Shown here piece after piece: positions 1 to 6,035 of a stretch of DNA of 31,221 bases; the first letter of the stretch is position 1; each line of letters starts with the position of its first letter. Origin of the DNA: an uncultured Bacteroidales bacterium (GTDB taxonomy: Bacteria; Bacteroidota; Bacteroidia; Bacteroidales; Paludibacteraceae); assembly GCA_937891905.1 (NCBI GenBank), contig CALATT010000060.1, positions 1 through 31,221 on the forward strand. The letters run 5' to 3'. A program made the position numbers and the translations under genes. The notes below the pieces were generated by a model. The model did no database searches and had not been told where the DNA came from. It saw only the letters and a program-made list of their open reading frames with translations.

Positions 1-237
1 GTAGCTTTCAGCAGCGAGGAATAATACGCCCCAATTAGAGCAGTTACGACCAGCGAGCGCGATCTTATCTCCTTTCTTGATGCCCAACTCTTTCCAAGTG
101 GTATGCAATTTAGCGATTTCGTTAGCTAATTGTGCGTATGTGTACGAACTTTTACCGTCTAAGTCGGTCATTGATAATTCGTTCCACTTTGCTTTCATTG
201 TCTCTTGTAGATAAGAGAAATAATGTTTTGTTTCCAT
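1..237 (-). CDS. AMP-dependent acyl-CoA ligase (long-chain fatty acid CoA ligase-like), 5' part only
   Basis: I translated this stretch by hand. An ATG at 237-235 opens 79 uninterrupted codons that run off the left edge. The start reads METKHYFSYLQETMKAKW, followed by a SSYTYAQLANEI segment and LGIKKGDKIALAGRNCSNWG. That order (YTYxEL, then GxxKGDKVAL, then N-S-W) is the N-terminal signature of the AMP-binding adenylate-forming family, most like long-chain fatty acid:CoA ligases. Such enzymes activate free fatty acids to acyl-CoA using ATP. The P-loop and adenylation motifs lie outside the window, so substrate class is inferred. The gene has its own promoter (445-471) and a leader of about 200 nt with a heptamer array and an inverted repeat. 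The TetR regulator and patatin lipase just upstream on the same strand fit a fatty-acid release and activation module. Confidence 0.8.
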   Translation of the reverse strand, partial: METKHYFSYLQETMKAKWNELSMTDLDGKSSYTYAQLANEIAKLHTTWKELGIKKGDKIALAGRNCSNWGVLFLAAESY

Positions 238-244
238 TTTTTTA

Positions 245-279
245 TTTAGTATTCAGTTTTTAGTTTTCAGTTTTCAGGT
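245..279. repeat. Heptamer tandem array A (TTNAGTA/T type), 5 units
   Basis: Five consecutive 7-nt units, TTTAGTA then TTCAGTT and variants, keep an exact 7-nt step with T-T-pyrimidine-A-G conserved. The array lies in the leader of the acyl-CoA ligase, a few bases upstream of its start codon. It is one of ten arrays of the same period in the window. Confidence 0.85.
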
Positions 280-369
280 CGCTGCGCTGGAGATCGGGAG
301 GACTGCTAGTGTGTTAGAGTTTCTCCTTCCTACTAAATCAAAACGCTAGCGCAGCGATGTTTTGATTTA
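279..369. promoter_or_regulatory. Leader inverted repeat with a possible pseudoknot
   Basis: An 11-bp perfect inverted repeat (334-344 with 359-369) encloses a 14-nt loop. Ten nucleotides of that loop (348-357, core AGCGCAGCG) are perfectly complementary to 279-288 (core CGCTGCGCT). If transcribed from the minus-strand promoter at 445-471, this forms a hairpin in the 5' leader of the acyl-CoA ligase whose loop can pair with sequence nearer the start codon, an H-type pseudoknot. The pairing is seen directly; any regulatory role is inference. Confidence 0.5.
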
Positions 370-444
370 AGAGCGGAGGCATCAGGAGCCCGTCTATTTA
401 GCGTAGTGGTATAGACCATAGCGACTGATTGCCGAACGCGACTG

Positions 445-471
445 CAAAGGTACAACTATTTTCTTGAACAT
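445..471 (-). promoter_or_regulatory. Bacteroidota-type promoter for the acyl-CoA ligase, with overlapping candidate TetR operator
   Basis: On the minus strand TACCTTTG (452-445) matches the Bacteroidota -7 element TAnnTTTG. The -33 region, 18 nt upstream, coincides with the inverted repeat GAAC-N4-GTTC at 466-477. A dyad on the -33 box next to a tetR gene is a plausible autoregulatory or target operator. The promoter is well supported; the operator is a guess. Confidence 0.6.
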
Positions 472-490
472 CCGTTCGAAAGAGTGTTTT

Positions 491-1084
491 TTATTCTTTT
501 TTGAGTAAGTTGTATAGTGCGTAGTATGTTTTTTCGAGTAGTTGGAAGTTCATTTGTGTTCTACCTAATCCGCTATCGTAACTATTTTTGATGTGTGCGA
601 ACATGAGTGCTATTTGGTCCACATCAATGCCGTGTTTGATTAGTCCTGCTCGTTGACTATTATAGATAGCTTTTCTCCATAGGTCCACTTCTTTGAGTGC
701 GAGTCGTTGTGCTTTTCGGTGTAGTGCTGGGAAGCGTCCATATGCTGTGAACATAATGCTATTCACATTACCTGTATTGATTTCTTTTCGATCAAAGGTC
801 ATGAGTGCTTCCTTGAGGTGGTTTAGGTATTGGATCATCGTTTGAATCATACCTTCTACGGTGATGTCTTCCGTGACGCTGTTGAGTACTTTTTGTTTAG
901 GTTCGATGAAATATGTTTCCACACAGGTACGGAATAGTTCGTCTTGGTCTTTGAAATAATAGTAGAGAGTTCCTCGCCCCATATCGAGTTCGTTTTGTAG
1001 GTCTGTGATGGTCACATTATGAAATCCCTCAAGGGCGTATAGTTCCATCGCTTTTCGGATGATATATTCTCTTCTATCTTTCAT
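491..1084 (-). CDS. TetR/AcrR family transcriptional regulator
   Basis: This 197-residue protein has the size and organisation of TetR repressors. Residues 1-50 form the DNA-binding helix-turn-helix: REYIIRKAMELYALEGFHNVTI, then DLQNELDMGRGTLYYYFKDQDELF, with the classic G-x-LYYYFKxKxEL recognition helix. The rest is the all-helical ligand-binding and dimerisation domain, too divergent to name a ligand. The start codon overlaps the stop of the upstream patatin gene in an ATGA, so the two are translationally coupled. An acyl-CoA ligase follows on the same strand, and a dyad overlaps that gene's promoter. By analogy with FadR-like TetR proteins it may sense fatty acids or acyl-CoA, but this rests on neighbourhood only. 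Confidence 0.9.
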   Translation of the reverse strand: MKDRREYIIRKAMELYALEGFHNVTITDLQNELDMGRGTLYYYFKDQDELFRTCVETYFIEPKQKVLNSVTEDITVEGMIQTMIQYLNHLKEALMTFDRKEINTGNVNSIMFTAYGRFPALHRKAQRLALKEVDLWRKAIYNSQRAGLIKHGIDVDQIALMFAHIKNSYDSGLGRTQMNFQLLEKTYYALYNLLKKE

Positions 1085-2007
1085 TGTTGTTCGTATTGGT
1101 CGAGTGCATGGTTCATGAGTGTATGTCCTTGCGCAATTATTTCTTCTGCTCTATCAAAATCGAAGGTAGAGTATGCATATTGCTTCATGACAGCATGCAC
1201 ATCGGGTGGGGTGATTTGCAGTGTTAGTTTCGTATTCTGCTGTATTTGCATGTCATTCATGCGGTCAACGAGATTGAAGAAATTGATGTTTCGTTGCAAA
1301 TCTTTTGCTTTTTCTTCTCTAAAAGCATTTATTTTACCTTCGATGGCCATCAGTTGGTTTTCTATTCCTTGTGGAATGAGTACTCCTTTGGCTTCTATTT
1401 CTGCGATGCGTTCCTCAATGTTGAGTTTTTCGGGTGTGGGTTCAAGTGGCATACTATCTTGTCCGCATATATCCATTGCAACGAGTATGTCTCCTTGCGT
1501 ACGCGTAATTATATTGAGTGGTAATGGATTGAGCACTCCTCCGTCGATGAGTAGTCGTTGCTCCATTTGTACAGGTTGGAAGAAGAGTGGTATGCTGATA
1601 GAGGCTCTAACGGCTTGAAAGAGGCTTCCTGTGCGGAAGATTACTTCCTCTGAACTAATCATATCCGCTGCTACTATAGCGCATGGGATATTGAGTTGCT
1701 CAATAGGTCTATCAGGTACTATCTTTTGTATTTCTTGTATTATGCGCTCTCCTTTTACGAGCGAATTGCCACTAAAAAGATTGATATCCGCCATTCGCCA
1801 AATATAGGGTTCGTCGATATGTAAGAACCACTCTTTGGCTTCTTGTAGTTGTCCTGCGGCGTACATGCCAGCGATGAGTGCGCCCATGGAGCAACCGGCT
1901 ATACTGGTAATGGTATAGCCTCGTTGCTCTAAGGCTTCGATGGCTCCGATATGTGCAAGTCCTCTTGCTCCGCCGGAACCCAACACTAACGCTACATTCT
2001 TTGTCAT
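1081..2007 (-). CDS. Patatin-like phospholipase (RssA/NTE-type lipid acyl hydrolase)
   Basis: This 308-residue patatin-domain protein has all key motifs. The oxyanion loop GSGGARG is at residues 11-17. The nucleophile elbow GCSMG (GxSxG) is near residue 40. The Asp of the Ser-Asp dyad sits in LLIDGGVLNPLP near residue 155. Patatin enzymes hydrolyse acyl esters of phospholipids or other lipids and release fatty acids. No signal peptide is seen, so a cytoplasmic or inner-membrane-associated role is likely. It lies 5 nt downstream of gcvT and overlaps tetR by 4 nt, giving an apparent gcvT-patatin-tetR transcript. The fatty acids it releases could be activated by the ligase two genes downstream. 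Confidence 0.92.
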   Translation of the reverse strand: MTKNVALVLGSGGARGLAHIGAIEALEQRGYTITSIAGCSMGALIAGMYAAGQLQEAKEWFLHIDEPYIWRMADINLFSGNSLVKGERIIQEIQKIVPDRPIEQLNIPCAIVAADMISSEEVIFRTGSLFQAVRASISIPLFFQPVQMEQRLLIDGGVLNPLPLNIITRTQGDILVAMDICGQDSMPLEPTPEKLNIEERIAEIEAKGVLIPQGIENQLMAIEGKINAFREEKAKDLQRNINFFNLVDRMNDMQIQQNTKLTLQITPPDVHAVMKQYAYSTFDFDRAEEIIAQGHTLMNHALDQYEQQ

Positions 2008-2012
2008 GTGGT

Positions 2013-3128
2013 TTACACGATTACTGCTGCTTGCAGTTTCTCGCGTATTTTGATATAAATGGTATTACCTTTCTTTGCTTGTTCGGTTTGTACATATCCC
2101 ATACCTACACCTTTCTTGGTGTTAGGCAGCATGATACCAGAGGTGACATGTCCGATGGTATTTCCTTCCGCGTCGCAGATTTCATATTCGTGGCGTGGAA
2201 TAGCGCGGTCAACACATTCAAAGTGAACGAGTTTGCGTTGCACTCCTTCGGCTTTCTGTTGTTTGAATCGTTCACAGTCAATAAACTCTTTTGCATTGAG
2301 TTTGGTAATCCATCCTAATCCTGCCTCGAGTGGTGAGGTGGTATCGTCTATGTCATGTCCGTAGAGGCAGAACCATTTCTCGAGTCGTAGTGAGTCGCGT
2401 GCGCCTAATCCTACAGGGATGAGTCCGAATGGTTCGCCCACTTCAAAGAGTGCATTCCATATTTGCATACCTTTATCTGCTGGGAAATAGAGCTCAAATC
2501 CTCCCGCTCCGGTGTAGCCTGTATTGGAGAGTATGACTCCAGGTACGCCAGCGAAGCTCCACTCGCGGAATGCGTAGTAGTCGATGGACTTGAGGTCTGC
2601 GTCGGTGAGCAGTTGAAGCATTTCGGTGGCTTTAGGTCCTTGTACGGCTAATTGTCCGTATTTGTCACTTGCGTTCTCAAGGCTCACTTCTGCCCATTCG
2701 GTAGAGTGGTTCCATTCGCCATTAACCAGTCGTCCGTTGTTTTTAACGGTATTGACCCATTCCCAGTCCTTGGCAATATTGCCTGCATTCACAACGAGCA
2801 AGTATTTGGTGGTGGAGTATTTGTAGATGATCAGGTCATCCACGATACCTCCTTTTCCGTTAGGCATGCAGGTGTATTGTGCTTTGCCTGCGGCGATAGT
2901 ACTGAGGTCGTTGGTGGTGATGTACTGTAGGAAGTCGAGTGCTTTCTCGCCTTTCACCCAGAATTCACCCATGTGACTCACATCGAATACGCCTACGCCT
3001 TCGCGTACGGTGATGTGCTCTTGTGTGATACCAGTTGGGTACTGAATAGGCATGTTATAGCCTGCAAACTCTGCCATCTTAGCGCCTAAGGCGATGTGCA
3101 GATCTGTGAATGGAGTTGTTTTTAACAT
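2013..3128 (-). CDS. gcvT: Aminomethyltransferase, T protein of the glycine cleavage system
   Basis: The 371-residue product is full length for GcvT (about 360-370). It starts MLKTTPFTDLHIALGAKMAEFAGYNMPIQY and carries GVGVFDVSHMGEFWVKG, YTGAGGFELYFP and GARDSLRLEKWFCLYGHD, all strongly conserved in T proteins. The C-terminal GHVTSGIMLPNTKKGVGMGYV region is the family's barrel domain. The enzyme transfers the aminomethyl carbon from lipoylated H protein to tetrahydrofolate, releasing ammonia and making 5,10-methylene-THF. The H and P proteins are not in this window. No TAnnTTTG box was found in the 125-bp gap upstream, so it may be read from the promoter at 5494 through the dehydrogenase and pepT genes. 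That gap is filled with heptamer and octamer arrays. Confidence 0.96.
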   Translation of the reverse strand: MLKTTPFTDLHIALGAKMAEFAGYNMPIQYPTGITQEHITVREGVGVFDVSHMGEFWVKGEKALDFLQYITTNDLSTIAAGKAQYTCMPNGKGGIVDDLIIYKYSTTKYLLVVNAGNIAKDWEWVNTVKNNGRLVNGEWNHSTEWAEVSLENASDKYGQLAVQGPKATEMLQLLTDADLKSIDYYAFREWSFAGVPGVILSNTGYTGAGGFELYFPADKGMQIWNALFEVGEPFGLIPVGLGARDSLRLEKWFCLYGHDIDDTTSPLEAGLGWITKLNAKEFIDCERFKQQKAEGVQRKLVHFECVDRAIPRHEYEICDAEGNTIGHVTSGIMLPNTKKGVGMGYVQTEQAKKGNTIYIKIREKLQAAVIV

Positions 3129-3136
3129 AGTAGTAT

Positions 3137-3192
3137 TTTAGTATTGAGTAGTGAGTATTTAGTATTGAGTATTTAGTATTGAGTAGGGTGTA
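3137..3192. repeat. Heptamer tandem array B (TTTAGTA / TTGAGTA / GTGAGTA), 7-8 units
   Basis: Seven perfect-step 7-nt units (3137-3185) alternate between TTTAGTA and TTGAGTA with one GTGAGTA. A degenerate eighth unit reaches 3192. The array lies between pepT and gcvT and ends five bases before an octamer array. The invariant AGTA and the 7-nt phase link it to arrays in genes elsewhere in the window. Confidence 0.9.
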
Positions 3193-3197
3193 AGGCA

Positions 3198-3237
3198 AAC
3201 TAGTGAACTAGTGAACTAGTTAACTAGGGAACTAGCA
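3198..3237. repeat. Octamer tandem array (AACTAGTG type), 5 units
   Basis: Five consecutive 8-nt units share the core AACTAG; the first two are AACTAGTG. They sit directly next to heptamer array B. Three of the units contain the palindrome ACTAGT. The period differs from the heptamer arrays, so it is either a relative with a longer step or an independent repeat. Confidence 0.85.
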
Positions 3238-3253
3238 AATCCCTAATCGCTAA

Positions 3254-4414
3254 TTATGCCATTTGCACGATTTGTAGGATTACCTCCATGGCTTTTTGTA
3301 GCGATGGAATAGGTAGGTATTCATAGCGGCTGTGGAAGTTCTCTCCGCCGGCGAAGATGTTCGGGCAGGGTAGTCCTTCGAACGATAATCGTGCGCCGTC
3401 TGTACCGCCACGAATAGGTTTGACGCGTGGTGTGACGCCCACGGCGAGCATTGCCTCTTGTGCCAATTGGATGATATGCATGACGGGTTCAATTTTCTCG
3501 CGCATGTTGTAGTATTGGTCTTTGAGTTCCACCTCTACTGTTCCTTCGCCGTAGGTGGCGTTGAACTGCTGTGCGAGTTGGAGCATAAACTGTTTGCGTT
3601 GCTCAAAGAGTGATTTATCGTGGTCACGGATGATATATGCGAGTGTAGCGCCTTCCACGGTGCCTTGCATACCCACGAGGTGATAGAATCCTTCGTATGC
3701 TTGTGTAGTCTCTGGTGTTTCTTTTTTAGGCATATGTTGCACGAAATCGGCTGCGATAGTCATGGCGTTTTTCATCTTGTTGTACGCAGCGCCAGGGTGT
3801 ACATTCATGCCGTGTATATGCACTTTGCATCCAGCGGCGTTGAAGTTCTCGTATTCGAGTTCGCCTATGGTTCCTCCATCCATGGTGTATGCCCATTGAG
3901 CGCCAAAGGCTTGTACATCAAAATGGTCTGCTCCTTGACCTATCTCTTCGTCAGGCGTGAAGCCCACGCGTACTGTGCCGTGTTTGATCTCTGGGTGCTC
4001 GATGAGGTATTCCATGGCAGAAACGATTTCTGCTATACCTGCTTTGTCGTCAGCACCGAGTAGCGTGGTGTTGTCGGTCACGATCACCTCTTGTCCTGCG
4101 TAGCGTGCGTCGATAAAGTCGCGTTCTTCGGCTTTGACGATGGATGTCTTGACATCTTTTCCGCTGGCATCGGGGGCTGTGTCCATATGGGCGATAAATC
4201 CGATGGTAGGTTTGCCTTCTGTATTAGCAGGTAGGGTAGCCATAATATAGCCGTTATTATCAAGGCTTACTTCAGTCAAACCGATAGTTTTTAGTTCCTC
4301 AGCAAGGTATTGTGCAAATACCATCTGCCCCGTTGTGGAAGGGGTAGTGCCTGTGTTCTCGTCACTGGTGGTCTCAAAGGAGACATATTTCAAAAAGCGA
4401 TCTACGATATTCAT
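3254..4414 (-). CDS. pepT: Peptidase T (tripeptide aminopeptidase), M20 metallopeptidase
   Basis: The 386-residue protein aligns by eye with PepT along its length, slightly shorter than the E. coli enzyme (408). Zinc-site motifs appear in family order: GFIAHMDTAPDASG (His and Asp), TTLLGADDKAGIAE (bridging Asp), GFTPDEEIGQGADHFD (catalytic and ligand Glu), YTMDGGTIGELEYENFNAA (Asp ligand) and GGENFHSRYEYLP (His ligand). RGGTDGARLSFEGLPCPNIFAGG is the conserved substrate-binding loop. It removes the N-terminal residue from tripeptides in the cytoplasm. Its ATG overlaps the stop of the upstream dehydrogenase gene (ATGA at 4411-4414), so the two are co-translated. Confidence 0.95.
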   Translation of the reverse strand: MNIVDRFLKYVSFETTSDENTGTTPSTTGQMVFAQYLAEELKTIGLTEVSLDNNGYIMATLPANTEGKPTIGFIAHMDTAPDASGKDVKTSIVKAEERDFIDARYAGQEVIVTDNTTLLGADDKAGIAEIVSAMEYLIEHPEIKHGTVRVGFTPDEEIGQGADHFDVQAFGAQWAYTMDGGTIGELEYENFNAAGCKVHIHGMNVHPGAAYNKMKNAMTIAADFVQHMPKKETPETTQAYEGFYHLVGMQGTVEGATLAYIIRDHDKSLFEQRKQFMLQLAQQFNATYGEGTVEVELKDQYYNMREKIEPVMHIIQLAQEAMLAVGVTPRVKPIRGGTDGARLSFEGLPCPNIFAGGENFHSRYEYLPIPSLQKAMEVILQIVQMA

Positions 4415-5478
4415 AATACTATATTCATTTTATCTATTTCGTTGTGGATGAATGCGAATATGTTTTCTGCCACATTCTCGCACATGGCGATGCGTCCTTC
4501 CCATGTACCTGTACCTGTGTGTGGGGATAGAACGACATTATTGAGTGTGAGCAACTCAGGGTTTATCTCTGGTTCGTGCTCATATACATCCATTGCTGCT
4601 CCGGCGATGATACCTGATTGTAGTGCTTCAACGAGCGCTTTCTCGTCTATATGTGCGCCTCGTGCGGTGTTGATGAGGTAGGCTGAGCGCTTCATCATTC
4701 CTAATTCGGGTTTACCTATTATATGATGACTCTCAGGTGTGTAGGGTAGGTTGAGCGAGACGAAATCGCTATCTTGTAGTAGTGTCTGAAAATCCACATA
4801 CTGCGTACTTTCAACTGTAGGCTCTTGACTTTCCACTTCTTCCTGCCTGCGGAGGCTCTCCGCCTTCGTACTCACTACTCTGTACTCTGTACTCACTACT
4901 CTGTACTCTGTACTCTCCACTCTCGGCTTTCTATTATGATAGATAACCTTCATTCCGCTGGCGAGTGCTCTGCGTGCGAGGGATAGTCCGATGCGTCCCA
5001 TGCCTATGATACCGAGTGTCTTGCCGTAGAGCGAGTGGCTGAGGTTCTGCATGACGCCAAAGCGTAGTGGTTCTGTTTGCGGCCCGATGCCTCGTATTTT
5101 TCTATCGAACTCGCTCACGCGTCGTGCTATGTCTATCATGAGTGCGAACGCCAACTCGGCTGTTGGTTCGATGACAGGTTGTGGAGTATTGGTCACGCGA
5201 ATGCCTCGCGCACGACATGCGTCCAGGTCAATATTATTGTATCCCACGCCGAAGTTTGTGATGAGCTGTAGGTTCGGCATGCTGTCTATTAGTTCTTTGG
5301 AAACGGTGTAGTCGAAGGTAGCGACTAATATCTCTGCGTCGGTGTGAGCGGATTGTATGAAAGAAGGTATGTCTAATCGCTCTTGTTCAGGCATGATGAG
5401 CTGCACTCCTGGTGTGTTGGAGAGCAACTGAAATCCCTCGTGTGGCAGTTGTGTTGTAAAAATGATTTTCATTCTCAT
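4411..5478 (-). CDS. D-isomer-specific 2-hydroxyacid dehydrogenase (GhrB/SerA superfamily) with an in-frame heptamer insertion
   Basis: The NAD(P)-binding fold is clear: GIIGMGRIGLSLARRALASGMKVIYHNRKPR is the Rossmann GxGxxG strand-helix, and TARGAHIDEKALVEAL (Arg), a later Glu region and LSPHTGTGTWEGR (His) are the catalytic set. The Arg after the second strand suggests NADPH. It probably reduces glyoxylate, hydroxypyruvate or a similar 2-oxoacid; substrate is not determined. The product is 355 residues, about 35-40 longer than relatives. The extra lies at residues 185-226, between the NADP-ribose loop and YVDFQTLLQDSDFVSLNLPYTPESHH, and consists of repeated TEYRVVS-like peptide followed by a Glu/Arg-rich degenerate part encoded by heptamer DNA. 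The start may be Met1 or Met3. A good promoter lies just upstream (5494-5519). Confidence 0.9.
   Translation of the reverse strand: MRMKIIFTTQLPHEGFQLLSNTPGVQLIMPEQERLDIPSFIQSAHTDAEILVATFDYTVSKELIDSMPNLQLITNFGVGYNNIDLDACRARGIRVTNTPQPVIEPTAELAFALMIDIARRVSEFDRKIRGIGPQTEPLRFGVMQNLSHSLYGKTLGIIGMGRIGLSLARRALASGMKVIYHNRKPRVESTEYRVVSTEYRVVSTKAESLRRQEEVESQEPTVESTQYVDFQTLLQDSDFVSLNLPYTPESHHIIGKPELGMMKRSAYLINTARGAHIDEKALVEALQSGIIAGAAMDVYEHEPEINPELLTLNNVVLSPHTGTGTWEGRIAMCENVAENIFAFIHNEIDKMNIVL
4801..4924. repeat. Heptamer tandem array C inside the hydroxyacid dehydrogenase gene
   Basis: The segment 4869-4924 holds eight 7-nt units. On the coding (minus) strand they read as CAGAGTA, GTGAGTA and close variants. 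A GC-rich hairpin follows (GCGGAG at 4849-4854 pairing with CTCCGC at 4858-4863). Then come degenerate units of the form GTnnnnA at about 4801-4845. Together they encode the roughly 40-residue insertion. The frame is intact on both sides. Confidence 0.92.
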
Positions 5479-5493
5479 TTACTAATTCGGGTG

Positions 5494-5519
5494 CAAATTT
5501 ACTACTTTTTTTTGACATA
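5494..5519 (-). promoter_or_regulatory. Promoter for the hydroxyacid dehydrogenase-pepT(-gcvT-patatin-tetR) genes
   Basis: On the minus strand TAAATTTG (5501-5494) matches TAnnTTTG. TATGTCA (5519-5513) lies exactly 18 nt upstream, the same box and spacing as at the LRR gene. The first start codon is only about 16 nt below the -7 element, giving a very short leader. Confidence 0.75.
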
Positions 5520-5836
5520 CGCAAGCGCGTGGGTGTTTTTTTTTGTGTATGAAGTAATCAAAAACGACGGCGGATGATTTATAATGGTAAATAAACCGAG
5601 ATAAACACCTCTGGCCTCTATGCTCTTTGTTACGCCCGCTATGCCTATTGGCCTACGCGGCCTTGAGCGTAATCTTCTTAATCCGCATTTATATGCGAGC
5701 ATATAATGCGCCTTAATAATCTTTCTCTCTTGCCGGCAGAATGTCTGCCGTCTCATAACAAACAGCATTGAGTCCATCGGAGATAAACAAAGATAAATTT
5801 TTCTACGCAGTTACTTTTTATTATCATCCGCCTCAC

Positions 5837-5889
5837 AAAAACGCGTTCGTTTTACTCACTTACAAAAAAGCGTTCACTTTGTTCACTTC
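5837..5889. repeat. Imperfect direct repeat, two copies of 26-27 bp plus a truncated third
   Basis: Two head-to-tail copies share AAAAA, GCGTTC, TTT and TCACTT in the same order (5837-5863 and 5864-5889). A third copy begins AAAAACGGC at 5890 and decays. The first copy also contains the inverted repeat AAAACG-CGTT-CGTTTT. Function unknown. Confidence 0.6.
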
Positions 5890-5922
5890 AAAAACGGCAC
5901 ATACGCAACTTTTTTATTGTTT

Positions 5923-5943
5923 AATGTGGAATGTGTAATGTGT
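5923..5943. repeat. Heptamer tandem array D (AATGTGT type), 3 units
   Basis: Three adjacent units, AATGTGG then two AATGTGT, are followed by a degenerate AAGGATT. The word differs from the NNGAGTA arrays but the step is again exactly seven. Confidence 0.7.
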
Positions 5944-5968
5944 AAGGATTTTTTTGTGTAAATACAAC

Positions 5969-5993
5969 GAAGAGAGCACCTGGTGCTCCCTTC
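5969..5993. terminator. Long hairpin downstream of the LRR gene, probable terminator
   Basis: A 12-bp stem (GAAGAGAGCACC pairing with GGTGCTCCCTTC, one G-U pair in the minus-strand RNA) closes around a single central base. In practice the loop would open to about 5 nt. It lies 45 nt past the stop of the minus-strand LRR gene. The following tract on that strand is T-containing but not a clean U-run, so it may act as a terminator or a transcript-end stabiliser. Confidence 0.55.
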
Positions 5994-6000
5994 TTTGATA

Positions 6001-6021
6001 GTGAGTAATGAGTAGTGAGTA
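6001..6021. repeat. Heptamer tandem array E (GTGAGTA type), 3 units
   Basis: Three units, GTGAGTA, ATGAGTA and GTGAGTA, lie between the LRR gene's stop codon and the downstream hairpin. GTGAGTA is the same word seen in array B and inside addA. Confidence 0.8.
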
Positions 6022-6035
6022 CTTGGCACTTCGCC

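Larger units (their letters stand above)
5520..6035. other. Gene-poor stretch (about 550 bp) with mixed short repeats and hairpins
   Basis: I see no credible gene here. A 91-codon open frame at 5502-5777 has low-complexity, basic content and runs into a promoter. Contents in order: a palindromic motif at 5683-5703, which recurs at 7398; a 7-bp hairpin CGGCAGA-ATG-TCTGCCG (5734-5750); a direct repeat (5837-5889); heptamer array D (5923-5943); a long hairpin (5969-5993); and heptamer array E (6001-6021). The accumulation of unrelated small repeats suggests tolerated repeat growth between two minus-strand genes. Confidence 0.6.

Noticed and set aside
1115..1618. 167-codon plus-strand open frame
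   Set aside because: Antisense to the patatin gene, Ser/Cys-rich, with no domain; a shadow.
5502..5777. 91-codon minus-strand open frame in the dehydrogenase-LRR spacer
   Set aside because: Composition is repetitive and basic, it runs into the dehydrogenase promoter, and it contains hairpin and palindromic repeat DNA. No family resemblance.
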